Positions 20,536-30,515 of a stretch of DNA of 64,000 nucleotides are shown in pieces (the first letter of the stretch is position 1; each line of letters starts with the position of its first letter). This DNA comes from Isochrysis galbana (taxonomy: Eukaryota > Haptophyta > Isochrysidales > Isochrysidaceae). The notes under the pieces are model-generated. The model saw nothing but the letters and a program-made list of their open reading frames with translations. It had not been told where the DNA came from and did no database searches. Location of the stretch: assembly GCA_018136815.1 (NCBI GenBank), contig CM030939.1, positions 2,652,419-2,716,418 of the forward strand, given 5' to 3'. The translations under genes and the position numbers were made by a program.

Positions 20536-22253
20536 TCAGAGCTGCAACACCGCGACCTTGAGTCCTGGGAAGCGCATTGGAGCGTAGCGATTAACGGCAC
20601 TTTCTCTGCGCAATCCAAGTGCTGCCTCCAGCCCATTGGCCGAGACTTGACCCCAGCCCCATACGCTGCCGTCGACCGCAGCTGCAATCGTGTGTATCGC
20701 GCCCGCAGCAATGGACACAATTTTGGCACCACTGAGGCCCTCAATCTTCTTGGGGATGGAGACGCATGAGCCGTTGCCGTGACCCGTTTGACCGTGCACC
20801 CCGATCCCCCAACTGTACACAGAGCCGTCATCCGTGACGACGCAAGAATGAAGACCGCCTGGAGGGAACGTATGCGAGAGGCGTATCGATCAGTGTGCTA
20901 GGTGTGGAGAGACGCGTAGCGTTGGCACACCAAGACATTGAAGAAGCTGCACAGTAGAAGCAAGAAGCAATGCGTAACACATGTTACCTGCTGCCATAGC
21001 GACAATCCGCTTTCCCTCCATCGATTTGACGGGCGTTGGCACGTGTTTGGTTTCGTCTGTGCCTAGCCCAAGCCGGCCACGTAGGCCCTCCCCCCAGGCA
21101 AGTAACTGCCCCTGGGCAGTGAGGGCAAGCGAATGCTGGCTGCCTGCGGCTACCATGCTCACAGCGGTACCTTAAAACATGGAAGCAAGAGGCATGAGGG
21201 GGAGAAATGTAAAGGCCATGCTATGATTGGTTTGAGCACGTCTCCAACGCAGCATGCCCCCACAGGGCCGGGCGAGGCGAGGGTGAGCCGACACAGTGAA
21301 GTGCTGGTTGCTGGATACACCTCTCGTGTACCTGCGAGCGCCTCCACCCGCTTCGGAGTTCTATCGTCCACTTGTGTCGCATGGCCTAGTCGCGGGTGAT
21401 GTGGTCCCCACGAGTAGAGGTCGCCATCCGATGTAATCGCAAGCGTGTGCCTCGCACCCGCAGCCACGCTCCTCACGGCCACTCCCGCGAGGACGGGAAT
21501 CCGCTCGGGCAAGCGCAACATCCATTCTTCGCCCTGCCCGAGCTCGCCGCCTGAGCCGCAGCCCCAGGAAAAGGTCTCTCCTGCTTCTGTGACGGCGACG
21601 CTGAACGTGTTGCCCGCCGCGGCGATGAGGACGCGCATCGCTGCGAGTGCCTCGATTAGCCGCGGCTGTCGGCACGGCGCAGCGTCGCCGTGCCCGAGCT
21701 GGCCACACCCGCCGTGGCCCCACGAGTAGACTTTGTGGTCATGCGAAAGGGCCAGTGAATGGTACGAACTGGCCGAGACGCTCACGATGCGGATGGCAGC
21801 CATCGAGGGGATCGGCGTGGGTGTTGGCAGGCCGGAAAGCGGCGCGCTGAGCTCGCCATGGCCAAGGAGCCCAGACCCACCCATCGTGCGCTCGACCCCG
21901 CAGCTGAGCAGCCTGCCTTCATGCGTGATGAAGACAGAGTGCGCTCGCGCAGCGGCGAGTGGCTGGCAGCTGCTCGCGCGGCGGCGTTCGAGCTCAAGCA
22001 AACGGCGGATGATGTGCCTCTCGTTGCTCTCGTTTTCACACTCCTCATCCTCCCTCACCAACTGCGCTCCCACGCCCGCTCGAGCCCAGAGAGTGGCGAG
22101 GACGAGCGGCGTGAGCACGCGGCCGGCGGCGGCCAGCCGGGCGAGGTCAGAAGAGCGGAGGGGCGTGAGAAGGCTGACGGCGAGATCGAGAGGCAGCTCG
22201 AGCAGCAGTGCGCGCGCCGCCTCAGCACGACGCGCCCGCCGCGTCTTTGGCAT
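20536..22253 (-). CDS. RCC1-repeat protein with F-box-like N-terminus, three exons
   Basis: Exons are 22253-21332, 21170-20988 and 20858-20536, joined by GT-AG introns that keep the frame exactly (phase 1 each), for about 475 aa. At least five RCC1 repeats are visible: SVSASSYHSLALSHDHKVYS, WGHGGCGQLGHGD, IAAAGNTFSVAVTEAGETFS, SVAAGARHTLAITSDGDLYS, MVAAGSQHSLALTAQGQLLA and, after the last intron, VVTDDGSVYSWGIGVHGQTG. RCC1 repeats form a beta-propeller used for Ran exchange, ubiquitin ligases or scaffolds; the residues for Ran activity cannot be judged here. Residues near the N-terminus (LLLELPLDLAVSLLTPLRSS, then DLARLAAAGRVL) resemble an F-box, which would make it a ubiquitin-ligase adaptor. 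An ATG 63 bp upstream is in frame but lies beyond a poly-G run. The last exon may continue past an AAG-GTCGCG donor. Confidence 0.85.
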
Positions 22254-23151
22254 CTCCTGCGGACGGGCGGACCCCCCCCCCCCCCCTTCTCCTTTGGGGC
22301 CTGGTCTTCCCTCCACCCTCGACGTGCGCGCTCTCTCTCTCCCCCCCCCCCCCTCCTCCTCTCCCTCCCTTTCTCTCTCTGTCTCCTTATGTTTCTTTCT
22401 CTCCCTGCTCTAATCGCTCCCTCCCTCCCTCCCTCCCTCCCTCTCCCTCCCTCTCTCTCTCTCTTCCTCTCTCTCTCTCAACCACCCCCTCCCCCCTCTC
22501 TTACTAGCTTGATCTCTCTCTCGCTCGCTCCCTCGCTCTCTGCTCTCCCGCGCTCACTGTCATAAAGTACCCCTACTTTACCCTCTACCCTCTCCTCCCC
22601 CCGACTCCCACTCCATGCCCCCAACGCTCTTCTTCTCCTCTTTCTCTCTTACATTTTCCCCCCTTCTTCTTCTATCCTCCAAGGTATCCCCTCCCACCGT
22701 CCCGCTCTTTTCCACGGCCGGCGCGAGGAGAAGAGAGACGAGGGGCCCCGGGAGAGAGAGGGGGGCGGCGGGGGGCTTTGGTTTCGAAAATAGTGAAGAA
22801 GGGGTGTCCCGAGAGTAACGTGAGGGGGGGGAGGAGAGGAAAGGGGTTGGGGGTGGGGCGGGAGCGGGGGGGGGGCGGGGGGGAGGAGAGGGAAAAGGGG
22901 GAAGGAGGAGCGAGAGAAAGAAGCTGAAGGCGGGTTTGTCCAGAAGAGAGAGAAAAGGGGAAGGGGGGGGGGGGGGGAAGGAGGGAGGGAGCGAGAGGGG
23001 AGAGAAGAGAGGGGGGGAGGGAGGGGGAAAGAGGGAGCGTGTGGGTTGGAGGGCCAAGGCGGGAGGCGAGGTAGCTTGGGAGAAGGTGAGAAGACTGGGA
23101 GGGAGGAGGAAGCAGGGCAGGCACTGCACCGCGATCACACAGCGCGCGCCG
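22254..23151. other. Head-to-head intergenic region, polypyrimidine then polypurine
   Basis: 22275-22550 is CT-rich and 22745-23100 is GA/G-rich, with nine or more homopolymers of at least 8. The RCC1 and PDZ/ankyrin genes diverge from this 0.9-kb stretch, so it should contain both promoters. Long ORFs across it are low complexity. Confidence 0.6.
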
Positions 23152-24981
23152 ATGGGCTCGAGCGGTTCGAAGCAGGAGGGGGGCAGCCGCCGTGCTGCCG
23201 AGCGACCGAGCAGAGCCACGGCGGCTCGCCCAAGCGCCCCCCCTCCTCCTCCCAGATCACACACATCAGAGCGGCAGCAAGCGCTTGCGCGTGCACGCCG
23301 CGCCCAGGCAGAGGCAGAGGCCGCTGCAGCCGTCGCGATTCGCCAGCCCATCTTAACAGAGCTGGCACCGCACGCAGACAACGTGCAGCTACCGCCTGAG
23401 CCGCCCATCGAAGAGTGGCTTGCGCTCGATGGCGGTAGATTCGAGCGGGATGCGCACGGGTGTGTTGAGCTGTGGCTCGTGCGTGAGGCGAAACCTAATT
23501 TTGGCCTCGAGGTGGCGCCCGACAACACGGTCAAGCTCGTGGCTGACAGCTCGGCGGCCTCGCGGGCGGGGCTTCGGGCTGGCGATGTGGTGGTGGCAGT
23601 CAGCACGGGCGGCGCTTCTTTCGCGGGCGCGGAATTCCAGCTTCAGCTGAGCTGCGCAGCCGATCCGAGCGAGCCACCGAGCTTACGGCTCGCCGAGGCT
23701 GTGCTCGAGCTCTATCGCATGGCGCGGGGACCGCTTGACGTGCTCGCCTTGACTGTGCGGCGTGCTGCCCGCAGCGGTGCTGGCCCTGTTCATGGGGACA
23801 CAATGATACAACCGCCCGTAACATCATCCGAAACACCTGAAAGTACTGAATCGTACGCAACAGAGGATGGCTTCGCGGAGGCGGAGGCGAAGGCCCTTGC
23901 CTCCGCCGCCTCGTTTGAGCAAGCGAGCGCAACCGGCACTCTGGGAGCTCTAGCGTGGGTTGCAGCGCGGCTACCAGATGCATGTCGTTGGGTGCCACAG
24001 CTGATTGAGGTGAACCAGTACGGCATCACTTTTTATGCCCACAAATCGCACCGTGCGGCAGGCGCCATCTATGCGCAGGTGCCTCTCCCCCTGCTCCTAC
24101 ACATCCACCACGATGCAAACGACCGCAGCATGATGTTGTCATTAAGGACGCACCCGAGTCCGGCACGGCTGCGGCTGGTTTTTGTCTCCCAGAAATCTCA
24201 ACAGGAGTTCGAGCGGGCCGTGAGTGCGGCCACCGTCGGCGCACGTGCTACCGCAATTGCTACATTGGCTGATGTCGACGCGTCTCTGGCCCGCGCTCGA
24301 GTGTCTGGGGAGGGCACAATAGTGACTGCCGCGGCTAGCCGCCGTCGCAGCCGCGCCGCGGCGGCTGTACTCAGCCGCACGCCTGCGCATGGGCACTGGT
24401 GGCGCGGTGAGCCCCTGCGACAGTTGTGGGGTGCGGCGGCCAGTGGAGATGTCGGCACCGTGCGTTCTCTGGTCGCGCAAGGAGTTCCCCTTGACGCGCA
24501 GCGTCCGACGGATGGCAAGAGCGCCTCAATGCTGGCCGCGAACGGTGGGCATGTGGCGGCGCTTGGCGTGCTGGTCGATGCTGGGGCCGATCTCGATGCC
24601 GTATGTTGCAGGGGCCGATCGGCGATGCACTACGCTTGTCTGGCAGCCGAGGCGAGCATGGCGGATCCCAATCGGACGGGCTCAGCCGGCTCGGCGGCTG
24701 TCGCCGGCTATGCGGAGCCCTCGGCAGATGCCATCAACGCCGGCGCGGCGGTGCTCCTTGCTGTGAATGGCGCGTCGCTTGATACCGCGGACGCCCAAGG
24801 GGTGACGCCTGTGGCCAGCGTCAAGCCGGAATGTGGCGCAGCGCTCGGTCAACAGCTTGCGATGGCCATGGCCGCTGCTGCTGAGCGAATGGCGGTAGCC
24901 GAGATTGAATTCACTGGCCGAGACACTGGGGTTGCTCCAAGTGATCCTAGGATTGCCACACGTTGCAACGCTTTGCTTTGA
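23152..24981 (+). CDS. PDZ, PH-like and ankyrin-repeat protein with N-myristoylation signal
   Basis: 609 aa, apparently intronless. The ATG at 23152 gives MGSSGSKQE, a good N-myristoylation signal (Gly2, Ser5/6), and lies just after the GA-rich leader, which supports this start. Domains in order: a basic Ala-rich region; a PDZ domain at about 100-200 (NFGLEVAPDNTVKLVADSSA, then AGLRAGDVVVAVSTGG); a PH-like block at about 270-370 (WVPQLIEVNQYGITFYAHKS, then LRLVFVSQKSQQEFERAV); and ankyrin repeats at about 430-580 (AAASGDVGTVRSLVAQGVPL, ASMLAANGGHVAALGVLVDA, GRSAMHYACLAAE). This combination suggests a membrane-attached scaffold or signalling adaptor at the cytosolic face (inference). The C-terminus NALL is hydrophobic. 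The neighbouring RCC1 gene is divergent. Confidence 0.8.
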   Translation: MGSSGSKQEGGSRRAAERPSRATAARPSAPPPPPRSHTSERQQALARARRAQAEAEAAAAVAIRQPILTELAPHADNVQLPPEPPIEEWLALDGGRFERDAHGCVELWLVREAKPNFGLEVAPDNTVKLVADSSAASRAGLRAGDVVVAVSTGGASFAGAEFQLQLSCAADPSEPPSLRLAEAVLELYRMARGPLDVLALTVRRAARSGAGPVHGDTMIQPPVTSSETPESTESYATEDGFAEAEAKALASAASFEQASATGTLGALAWVAARLPDACRWVPQLIEVNQYGITFYAHKSHRAAGAIYAQVPLPLLLHIHHDANDRSMMLSLRTHPSPARLRLVFVSQKSQQEFERAVSAATVGARATAIATLADVDASLARARVSGEGTIVTAAASRRRSRAAAAVLSRTPAHGHWWRGEPLRQLWGAAASGDVGTVRSLVAQGVPLDAQRPTDGKSASMLAANGGHVAALGVLVDAGADLDAVCCRGRSAMHYACLAAEASMADPNRTGSAGSAAVAGYAEPSADAINAGAAVLLAVNGASLDTADAQGVTPVASVKPECGAALGQQLAMAMAAAAERMAVAEIEFTGRDTGVAPSDPRIATRCNALL

Positions 24982-26432
24982 GGAGCCTCTGACGGCACGA
25001 GGTCACAAGATCTAGATGAGGGCGAAAACATCACGTGCCATGGGCAACGTGGCGCCGGAGGCTTTATGCACCTGATCCTCATCTCTAGGAGATCCCCCGA
25101 TGGCTAGTGGGCTACAAGCATGTGCTATAAGTCACCCGCCGCGAATGACACCTAACTAACAATCAAAATTTCGCCTCGTATTGTACACGTCCAAACGACG
25201 AGCAACGAGGTCTTGCGTTTAATTTGTAGCGTTGCGTGGTGTTGCGCTGTCCTTGTGTACCCTGTTTCGTTGCTTGAGCTGAAGTAGGGAGAGTTGGCAA
25301 AGTGCACCCTAGTGCACGGGGCGTTGGCTTGATTTGCTTGGGCTCGGCTCGGACAGTTGGTAGGTCGCGTACGGTCGAATATGGGACGGGCTTGGTATGA
25401 GCCATGAAAAACCTTTTAATATTCTCGCCTCGCGCGTGGCTTTGGGACACACTTTGTAGCCACGCCCCTATACCTTCCTTTCCCCTCAACCTCAAGGCTA
25501 GGAATCAGTTAAACCTGTTAACTATATTAATCACTATTAATCGGCAGTTTCAAAACCCCCTTTGATTAATCATCGAGTTTCTGGAAACTCAAACCCTAGT
25601 TAGCTAGTTAATCACCGAGTTTTGAGCGCCCATTTAGTGTGCGTTGCGGGTAAAGGGGGTTGCTCATTTCCCCTTGTACATTTCCCCCGCCGTTAGGTCT
25701 TCCCGCGTGGCTCCCTCCTCGTCGCCACGCCTCGATGCCCCCTCGCCGCATTGCGTTTTCTCCCGCCATTAGGATTCTCCGCGTGACTCCCTCTCTGTTG
25801 TCACGCTCCGACGCCCCCTCCCTGCATCGCCCGTTAGGTTCGTCTCCCCTCCCCCTCCCCGCGGGGGTCTCCCCTCCTCTCTCCCCTCCCCGTCCAGAAC
25901 GCTTGCCGCCTATCTTTTCTTGCCGCCTACTGCGGCCCGCTTTTCCTATATTCATATATTCATATGTATAGCTAGAAATGACGAAATGAGATGTATTTGT
26001 TCTTCTACTCGTACTCTATTTAGTACATATACAAGGCATACATTCTACTGTTCACTGTTCTACTAACTTGTTCTACGGGGAGCGGAGGCTATAGCAATAA
26101 GAGGTGATACATGAAGTCATGAAAGGGGCGAGGTTGTTGATGAGGTTGCGAGGCTTGACGGCGAAGGGCACGAGGCCAAGAGGACTATGGTAGACTACAG
26201 GTACGTACATCGATTCATCGATTAATAGGGTGTTAATCACCCTATTAATCAGAGGTTTTAAAACTCCGATGGCAACCCGTTAATAAGCAATTAATAGGCA
26301 GTTTCAAAAAGTCGCGTTCCGTCAAAAGAGGGCCAGCTAAAGTGCTTGTTTTCTTTTTGGGTAGCCATACTATTGTTATTATTACAAAGCTAATTACGCT
26401 CCCCCACTCTCAACACACGCGGTAACCCCCAG
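24982..26432. other. Intergenic, repeat-rich
   Basis: 25401-25440 holds a reverse copy of the recurrent motif (CTTTTAATATTCTCGCC, then CGCGTGG). 26303-26338 holds a reverse copy of the CGACGGAACGCGAC motif. 25520-25625 and 26215-26310 share short palindromic TTAATCAC/ATTAATAGG units. No gene is supported. Confidence 0.5.
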
Positions 26433-26999
26433 CTACGCGGGCTGAGTTTTCATCTTCTTCGTCTTTTTCTCACATCCCTCTTCCTCAATGTCGTTCTGCT
26501 GGCAGGCGACGATGTCGCTTGGCTGATCTTGGGTGGCGAGGTCCGTGACGCGTGCGAGGACGGCATTCTTGTTCTCCATGTAGAGTTTGCCAGCTGCTCG
26601 GTGCACTTGCACCATGGGATCCGTTTCAGCGTACGCGACCGCCATGATGTATTCCATGCAGAGGTACGCGACGGCGGCCTCGTCTCCAATGTACTTGGTC
26701 TTGGGGATCCTGTCGTACTCGTCGGAGTAGTCGCCGACGAGCATGAGGTTTGCCTTGCACCAACGGCCCATGTATGGCTTGATGAGTGCCCACATCGACG
26801 GGTAGCGTTCCTTGGCCAGATCCACTCGGAAGTCTCCACATCCACGGCCCATGCCAGAGGCTGTGACGAGCAGCATCGCCAGGATGGCGCCGCTCATGCC
26901 CTCCTCCATGTGTTCGCAGAACCTGAAGGCTGGAGCGCGGATCTCCTCGTAGGTGCGGTGACCGAGTCGCTTGGCGATGAAGACAAAGTACTGGCCCAT
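26433..26999 (-). CDS. Conserved small protein of the MGQYF family
   Basis: 188 aa in one exon. The start MGQYFVFIAKRLGHR is followed by FRFCEHMEEGMSGAILAMLL, GRGCGDFRVD and MGRWCKANLMLVGDYSDEYD. The order MGQYF, a small Gly-rich helix, GGDF-like, then GxWxGDxxxxxGDY matches a family of small proteins I recall from algae, fungi and large DNA viruses of algae; its function is unknown. The C-terminal tail is Lys-rich (EKKTKKMKTQPA) and could serve as a nuclear signal. The start is fixed by the conserved MGQYF. The neighbouring genes give no functional hint. Confidence 0.65.
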   Translation of the reverse strand: MGQYFVFIAKRLGHRTYEEIRAPAFRFCEHMEEGMSGAILAMLLVTASGMGRGCGDFRVDLAKERYPSMWALIKPYMGRWCKANLMLVGDYSDEYDRIPKTKYIGDEAAVAYLCMEYIMAVAYAETDPMVQVHRAAGKLYMENKNAVLARVTDLATQDQPSDIVACQQNDIEEEGCEKKTKKMKTQPA

Positions 27000-27762
27000 G
27001 GTGAAGGAGCGAGGCTTGTGGGGGAAGAGGAGAGTGAAGCGGGGTCCAGCATGCTCGCGCTACGCGTCGCCTGCGCCTTCCACCTGCACCTGCGCGCGGC
27101 CGCGCGGCCCCACGCGCTACGAAGAGGCGGCGCTCGCTCGCGCGCGTCCCGATAGGCGATTTTGTAATTGGACCGCGCATTCCCTCGCGCGCGCTGCCGC
27201 TGCCGCGCTGCCGCGCTGCCTGCCCGCCAACCGCCAAAGCAAGCAACAACCGCAGCAATGACAAGTGGAAGTGCGTCAACACTGTGTCAACACTTGTCGT
27301 GCCCTGCGTCAACACTTGTAAGAGGCCAGATGGGTTAACACCTTGCCCAAGCTGCTGTAATAGGCCCTCAAGGGCGTGTCAACGTGAACCCATACGCCTT
27401 GGTCATGGAGCATGGAGATTGCGGTGACCTCTCCCTCTCGGCGGGGGTACCACGTTAGAACTTATAGCGTCGTATGACATCTTGTTAGCTAGCATTCCTA
27501 GCCAAATACACCGGACGAGCCATGCGCCAACCGCGCACACCCCCATCGCGGGGTAGGGGCTCCATTGCCGTCGAAGGGCTACGGTCCCGGAGCACTAAGG
27601 TTATACTAACACAACAATAAAACTCAGACGGGCAGCCTCTATCGGCTATGTATTACTCTAGTAGAGCCTAGTAGCAGGAATAGTGGTGCGTGCGGCGGGG
27701 TGGAGAGGCGCGACGCTGCTCTCCTGCCCCTCTCTCCCTCTCTCTCCCTCCCTAGCTCGGGG
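27000..27762. other. Intergenic, no gene seen
   Basis: A GC-rich leader next to the MGQYF gene is followed by short direct repeats around 27265-27320 (GTCAACACTTG) and a GTGAACCCATACGCC shared with 20036-20050. 27700-27755 is CT-rich and is probably the promoter or leader of the SR-protein gene. Confidence 0.5.
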
Positions 27763-29161
27763 ATGGAGCTGAGCGACGGCTCGCGGCTAGGAGGCTGGTC
27801 GGTGGACCAGATGGATGGGCAGAGCGAGGGATTGCCGCCGCCCCGCGCACAACCCACCACCGCCTCCGACGCCGACGACTTTGCTCACCGTATGATGGAG
27901 AACTTGTACTACCGTAAGCTCAAGGCGACCCACCGCACGCAGCCTCAGCCTTCGTGTGGTAGCATGGAGCCACCGCTGCAGACCGGCCAGGGCGGAGGCG
28001 TAGCCTTCACGCCCACGGGAAGCCAGTCCGGCGACGTAGAGCCGCGCCAGTGCAGCCGGAGCCGCAGTCCACGTCGGAGCAGCGAGCACAGGCGCTCAAG
28101 CCGGAGTAGAGAGAGGGAGTATCAACGGGAGACCCGGTACGGCGAGCACAGGGAGAGCGACGTTGGGGATAAGGAAAGGCGGCACCATCGGCACCATCGC
28201 AGTCGTAGCCGGAGTTGCTCTCCCCGCAGCGATGGTGGGAAAAGGAGAAAGCGGCATCGGCGACGGCACCGGAGCCCGAGCCCGAGCCGCAGCTGCGATC
28301 GACGTGCTCATCGGGACGACCGGGATAGCCGCGGACGGCGCGCTCATCGTAACGATCAGGACAGCCGTCAACGTGGGCGGTCCTACGATCGACGCCCTCG
28401 TGATCCGTCACCGAATCCTCATCCTCGTGAGCGCGATGGGAGAGGTAGATATGGGACACATGCAGAGGAGAGTGTGGGGAGTCGCCAAGCGCCACCTCAA
28501 CCGTCCCCTGCACGTATTCCGACCCAGTGGAACGCATCCGCGGCAGCCGGCACAGCGCGCCATTGTGCAGGAGGAGAACCGCTGAAAATGGTTGTGAAAG
28601 AGTCGAACGGAGAGATCTCGGTATGCACTGGGCCCCGCCACAGCTTCTCCATTCTTCTTATTTGATGCACAGCATGCTGCCCCAAAGTTTGGCCATCCTG
28701 CTCTAGCCAAGGAGAACCTACTCGTTTATGGACTTCTATGGCCATGCCTTTCATCCCTTGTATACACTGCTGGCCGAGGCACGGATCCGCGCCAGCACCT
28801 GGTGTTATTCCGAGATACTTCCACTTTTGGGACTCAGAGTCGATCCCTTCCCATGCAGGCGAGCATCGAGGAGACGAATCGTGTTCGCGCTTCTCTTGGC
28901 CTCAAACCTCTCGCTGGCACTAGCACAGCTCCCGCGCTTGCTCCCGCTGATACTGGCACGACGAGCTCAGCGATCGACACCTCCGTTGGGCCACAGCTTC
29001 CATCCACCGGAGGTGGGCCGGCCAGCGAAACTAGAGACATGTCGAAGGGCCATACGCGCGGCGGCACATCGCGCCCAAAGTTGGATGAGGCTAGAGCTGC
29101 AGCGGAGGTGCGCGCGATTTCACTAAAGCGTTACACGAAGGCGAGACCCGTTTGGAAATGA
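27763..29161 (+). CDS. SR-rich splicing protein ending in a HIND (Hub1-binding) motif
   Basis: Exon 1 is 27763-28620 and exon 2 28859-29161. The GTATGC...ATGCAG intron (238 nt) joins whole codons, giving 386 aa. Exon 1 opens MELSDGSRLGGWSVDQMDGQ and carries an Arg/Ser-rich region at about 90-230 (RSRSPRRSSEHRRSSRSRER, HRSRSRSCSPRSDGGKRRK). The join produces NGEISASIEETNRVRASLGL followed by KPLA, which matches the HIND consensus SIEETNxxRxxLGLKPL. In Snu66/SART1 and in plant Prp38 this element binds the ubiquitin-like Hub1/UBL5 and affects weak 5' splice-site use (established for those proteins). Neither the rest of SART1 nor a Prp38 domain is present, so this is an SR protein carrying HIND alone, or a truncated relative. 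Confidence 0.75.
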
Positions 29162-29386
29162 AACTGCTCTTCACAGCAAGCCGAGCATTGAGCGATACGG
29201 TGACTCTACGGCGGCATGAGGCAGGATGTTGGCCTAGCCCCATTACAACTACTTGAAAGCTGTGCATATTCGAGATGATGCTGAGAGACTTCCTTAGCAC
29301 GATCCCAAACTCACCATCGAGATTGTGGGAAGTGATTCGAGCGGTGCATTCCATTTGTCCAAGTTGACCTTCTGTTCGCGCGCGCT

Positions 29387-29490
29387 TTGGCACCAATGTA
29401 GACCTATGGAACGTGACACGCTTGCATGCAACCTGCTTTGGCACCAATGTAGACCTGTGGAACGTGACGCGCTTGCATGCAACATGCAAT
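29387..29490 (+). repeat. Tandem duplication, two copies of about 51 bp
   Basis: CTTTGGCACCAATGTAGACC, ATGGAACGTGACRCGC and TTGCATGCAAC are repeated head to tail with two or three differences. No gene is associated. Confidence 0.75.
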
Positions 29491-29536
29491 GCGACAGGCA
29501 ATCAAAAACAACTACGTTCATTCTAACAAGCCGCGC

Positions 29537-29592
29537 ACAACTAAGTTTATACTTGGTTGCCCCATGGGGGGGCACGAGCCCCCCCCTGTCGT
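29537..29592 (+). mobile_element. Retroposon 5' end fragment
   Basis: CAACTAAGTTTATACTTGGTT, then CCCATGGGGGGGCACGAGCC, match the first 50 bases of the retroposon at 13874; similarity then stops. One stem base pair has changed to a G-T wobble. Confidence 0.7.
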
Positions 29593-30133
29593 ATTCCATA
29601 CGATGACAGACTTTTACTTCTAACCGGTGGGTTATTTTAAGCCTCAAGGTCTCGTCGGCGACATTCCACCCCTTCTCTTACTTTCTTTCGATGTCATCAA
29701 ACGTTCCATGACTGTCTTCTGTCTTCTCCTCATGCATCGGTTGTAGTCTTCTGTCTTCTCTTCGTGTATCGGTGGTAGCTCCCCAGCGAGGTCTGCCCTC
29801 GTTGTTCCGACTTCTCTGTCGCACGTCTGTGCGCCGATGAGTTGCCTTGGTGCCGACGCTTGACAGTCCGTCCTGGGTGTGGTTAGTTTTCGCCCTGTTT
29901 GGATTAGTTCGTGTGTGTCTGCGTGTCGCGGAACCTTTTTGGGTCCCTGCGTTGTCGTCTCTCGTGTCTACCTTGGACCTAAGAAGCTCTCATTCTCATT
30001 CTCCCTCTTCCTCTAGCTCGCTAGCTAGCCTCGGCCCTACCCTCCAACGCCACGCGTTGCGAGCCTCTGAACCTCCGTCTCTCTCTTCGTCCCTAGCACT
30101 CGATGGCAGAAACTGTCAGACCCGACTTCTACT
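29593..30133. other. No supported gene
   Basis: CT-rich DNA with an imperfect tandem duplication near 29705-29775 (GTCTTCTGTCTTCTC...CATCGGT). No domain recognised. Confidence 0.4.
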
Positions 30134-30497
30134 ATGACCTCTCAGACATATTCCCGCAAGCAACAACCAACGACTCTTTCACGGCCGCGTCGGCTGCCGG
30201 CTCGATCGAACGGCCCTCTGCAGGCTGAGCCGTGTAACGGCGACCCGACCTCGGACCACCTCGTTACGGTCTTCATGAGGTTGATCGTTTCACGCCACGG
30301 CGTACCACGTCAGCTTCGCAACGACGCCGGCACCAACCTATGCTCCAGGCTAGTCGCCACCATCCTCTCCCTGACTGGCACCGATCTATCTTCCACCGAA
30401 GCCTACCGCCACGAGGGAGTGGGCTTAGTGGAACGAGCCCAACAAACTTTAGTGATAGCCCGGTCACTCACTAGGGGGGTGCGGAGAGCAACATCGG
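30134..30497 (+). pseudogene. Ty3-type retrotransposon integrase core fragment
   Basis: The frame reads DHLVTVFMRLIVSRHGVPRQ, LRNDAGTNL, LLSLTGTDLSSTEAYRHEG-like text, and GLVERAQQTL. This is the order of the catalytic core of LTR-retrotransposon integrases: RHGVP, then the second Asp in xNDxGTxF, then TxxYxxxGxxERxxxTL with the Glu. It ends at 30497 in a 41-bp sequence shared with the reverse complement of 41750-41790. No protease or polymerase adjoins, so it is an isolated relic. Confidence 0.7.
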
Positions 30498-30515
30498 TAA
30501 CGAGCAAACGGAGGC

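Noticed and set aside
22578-23606. 342-codon minus-strand frame opposite the PDZ/ankyrin gene start
   Set aside because: Low-complexity Pro/Ser sequence antisense to a well-supported gene.
29091-29501. 136-codon minus-strand ORF over the 51-bp tandem duplication
   Set aside because: Its apparent repeat (KRVTFHRSTLVPK) is just the DNA duplication; no other support.
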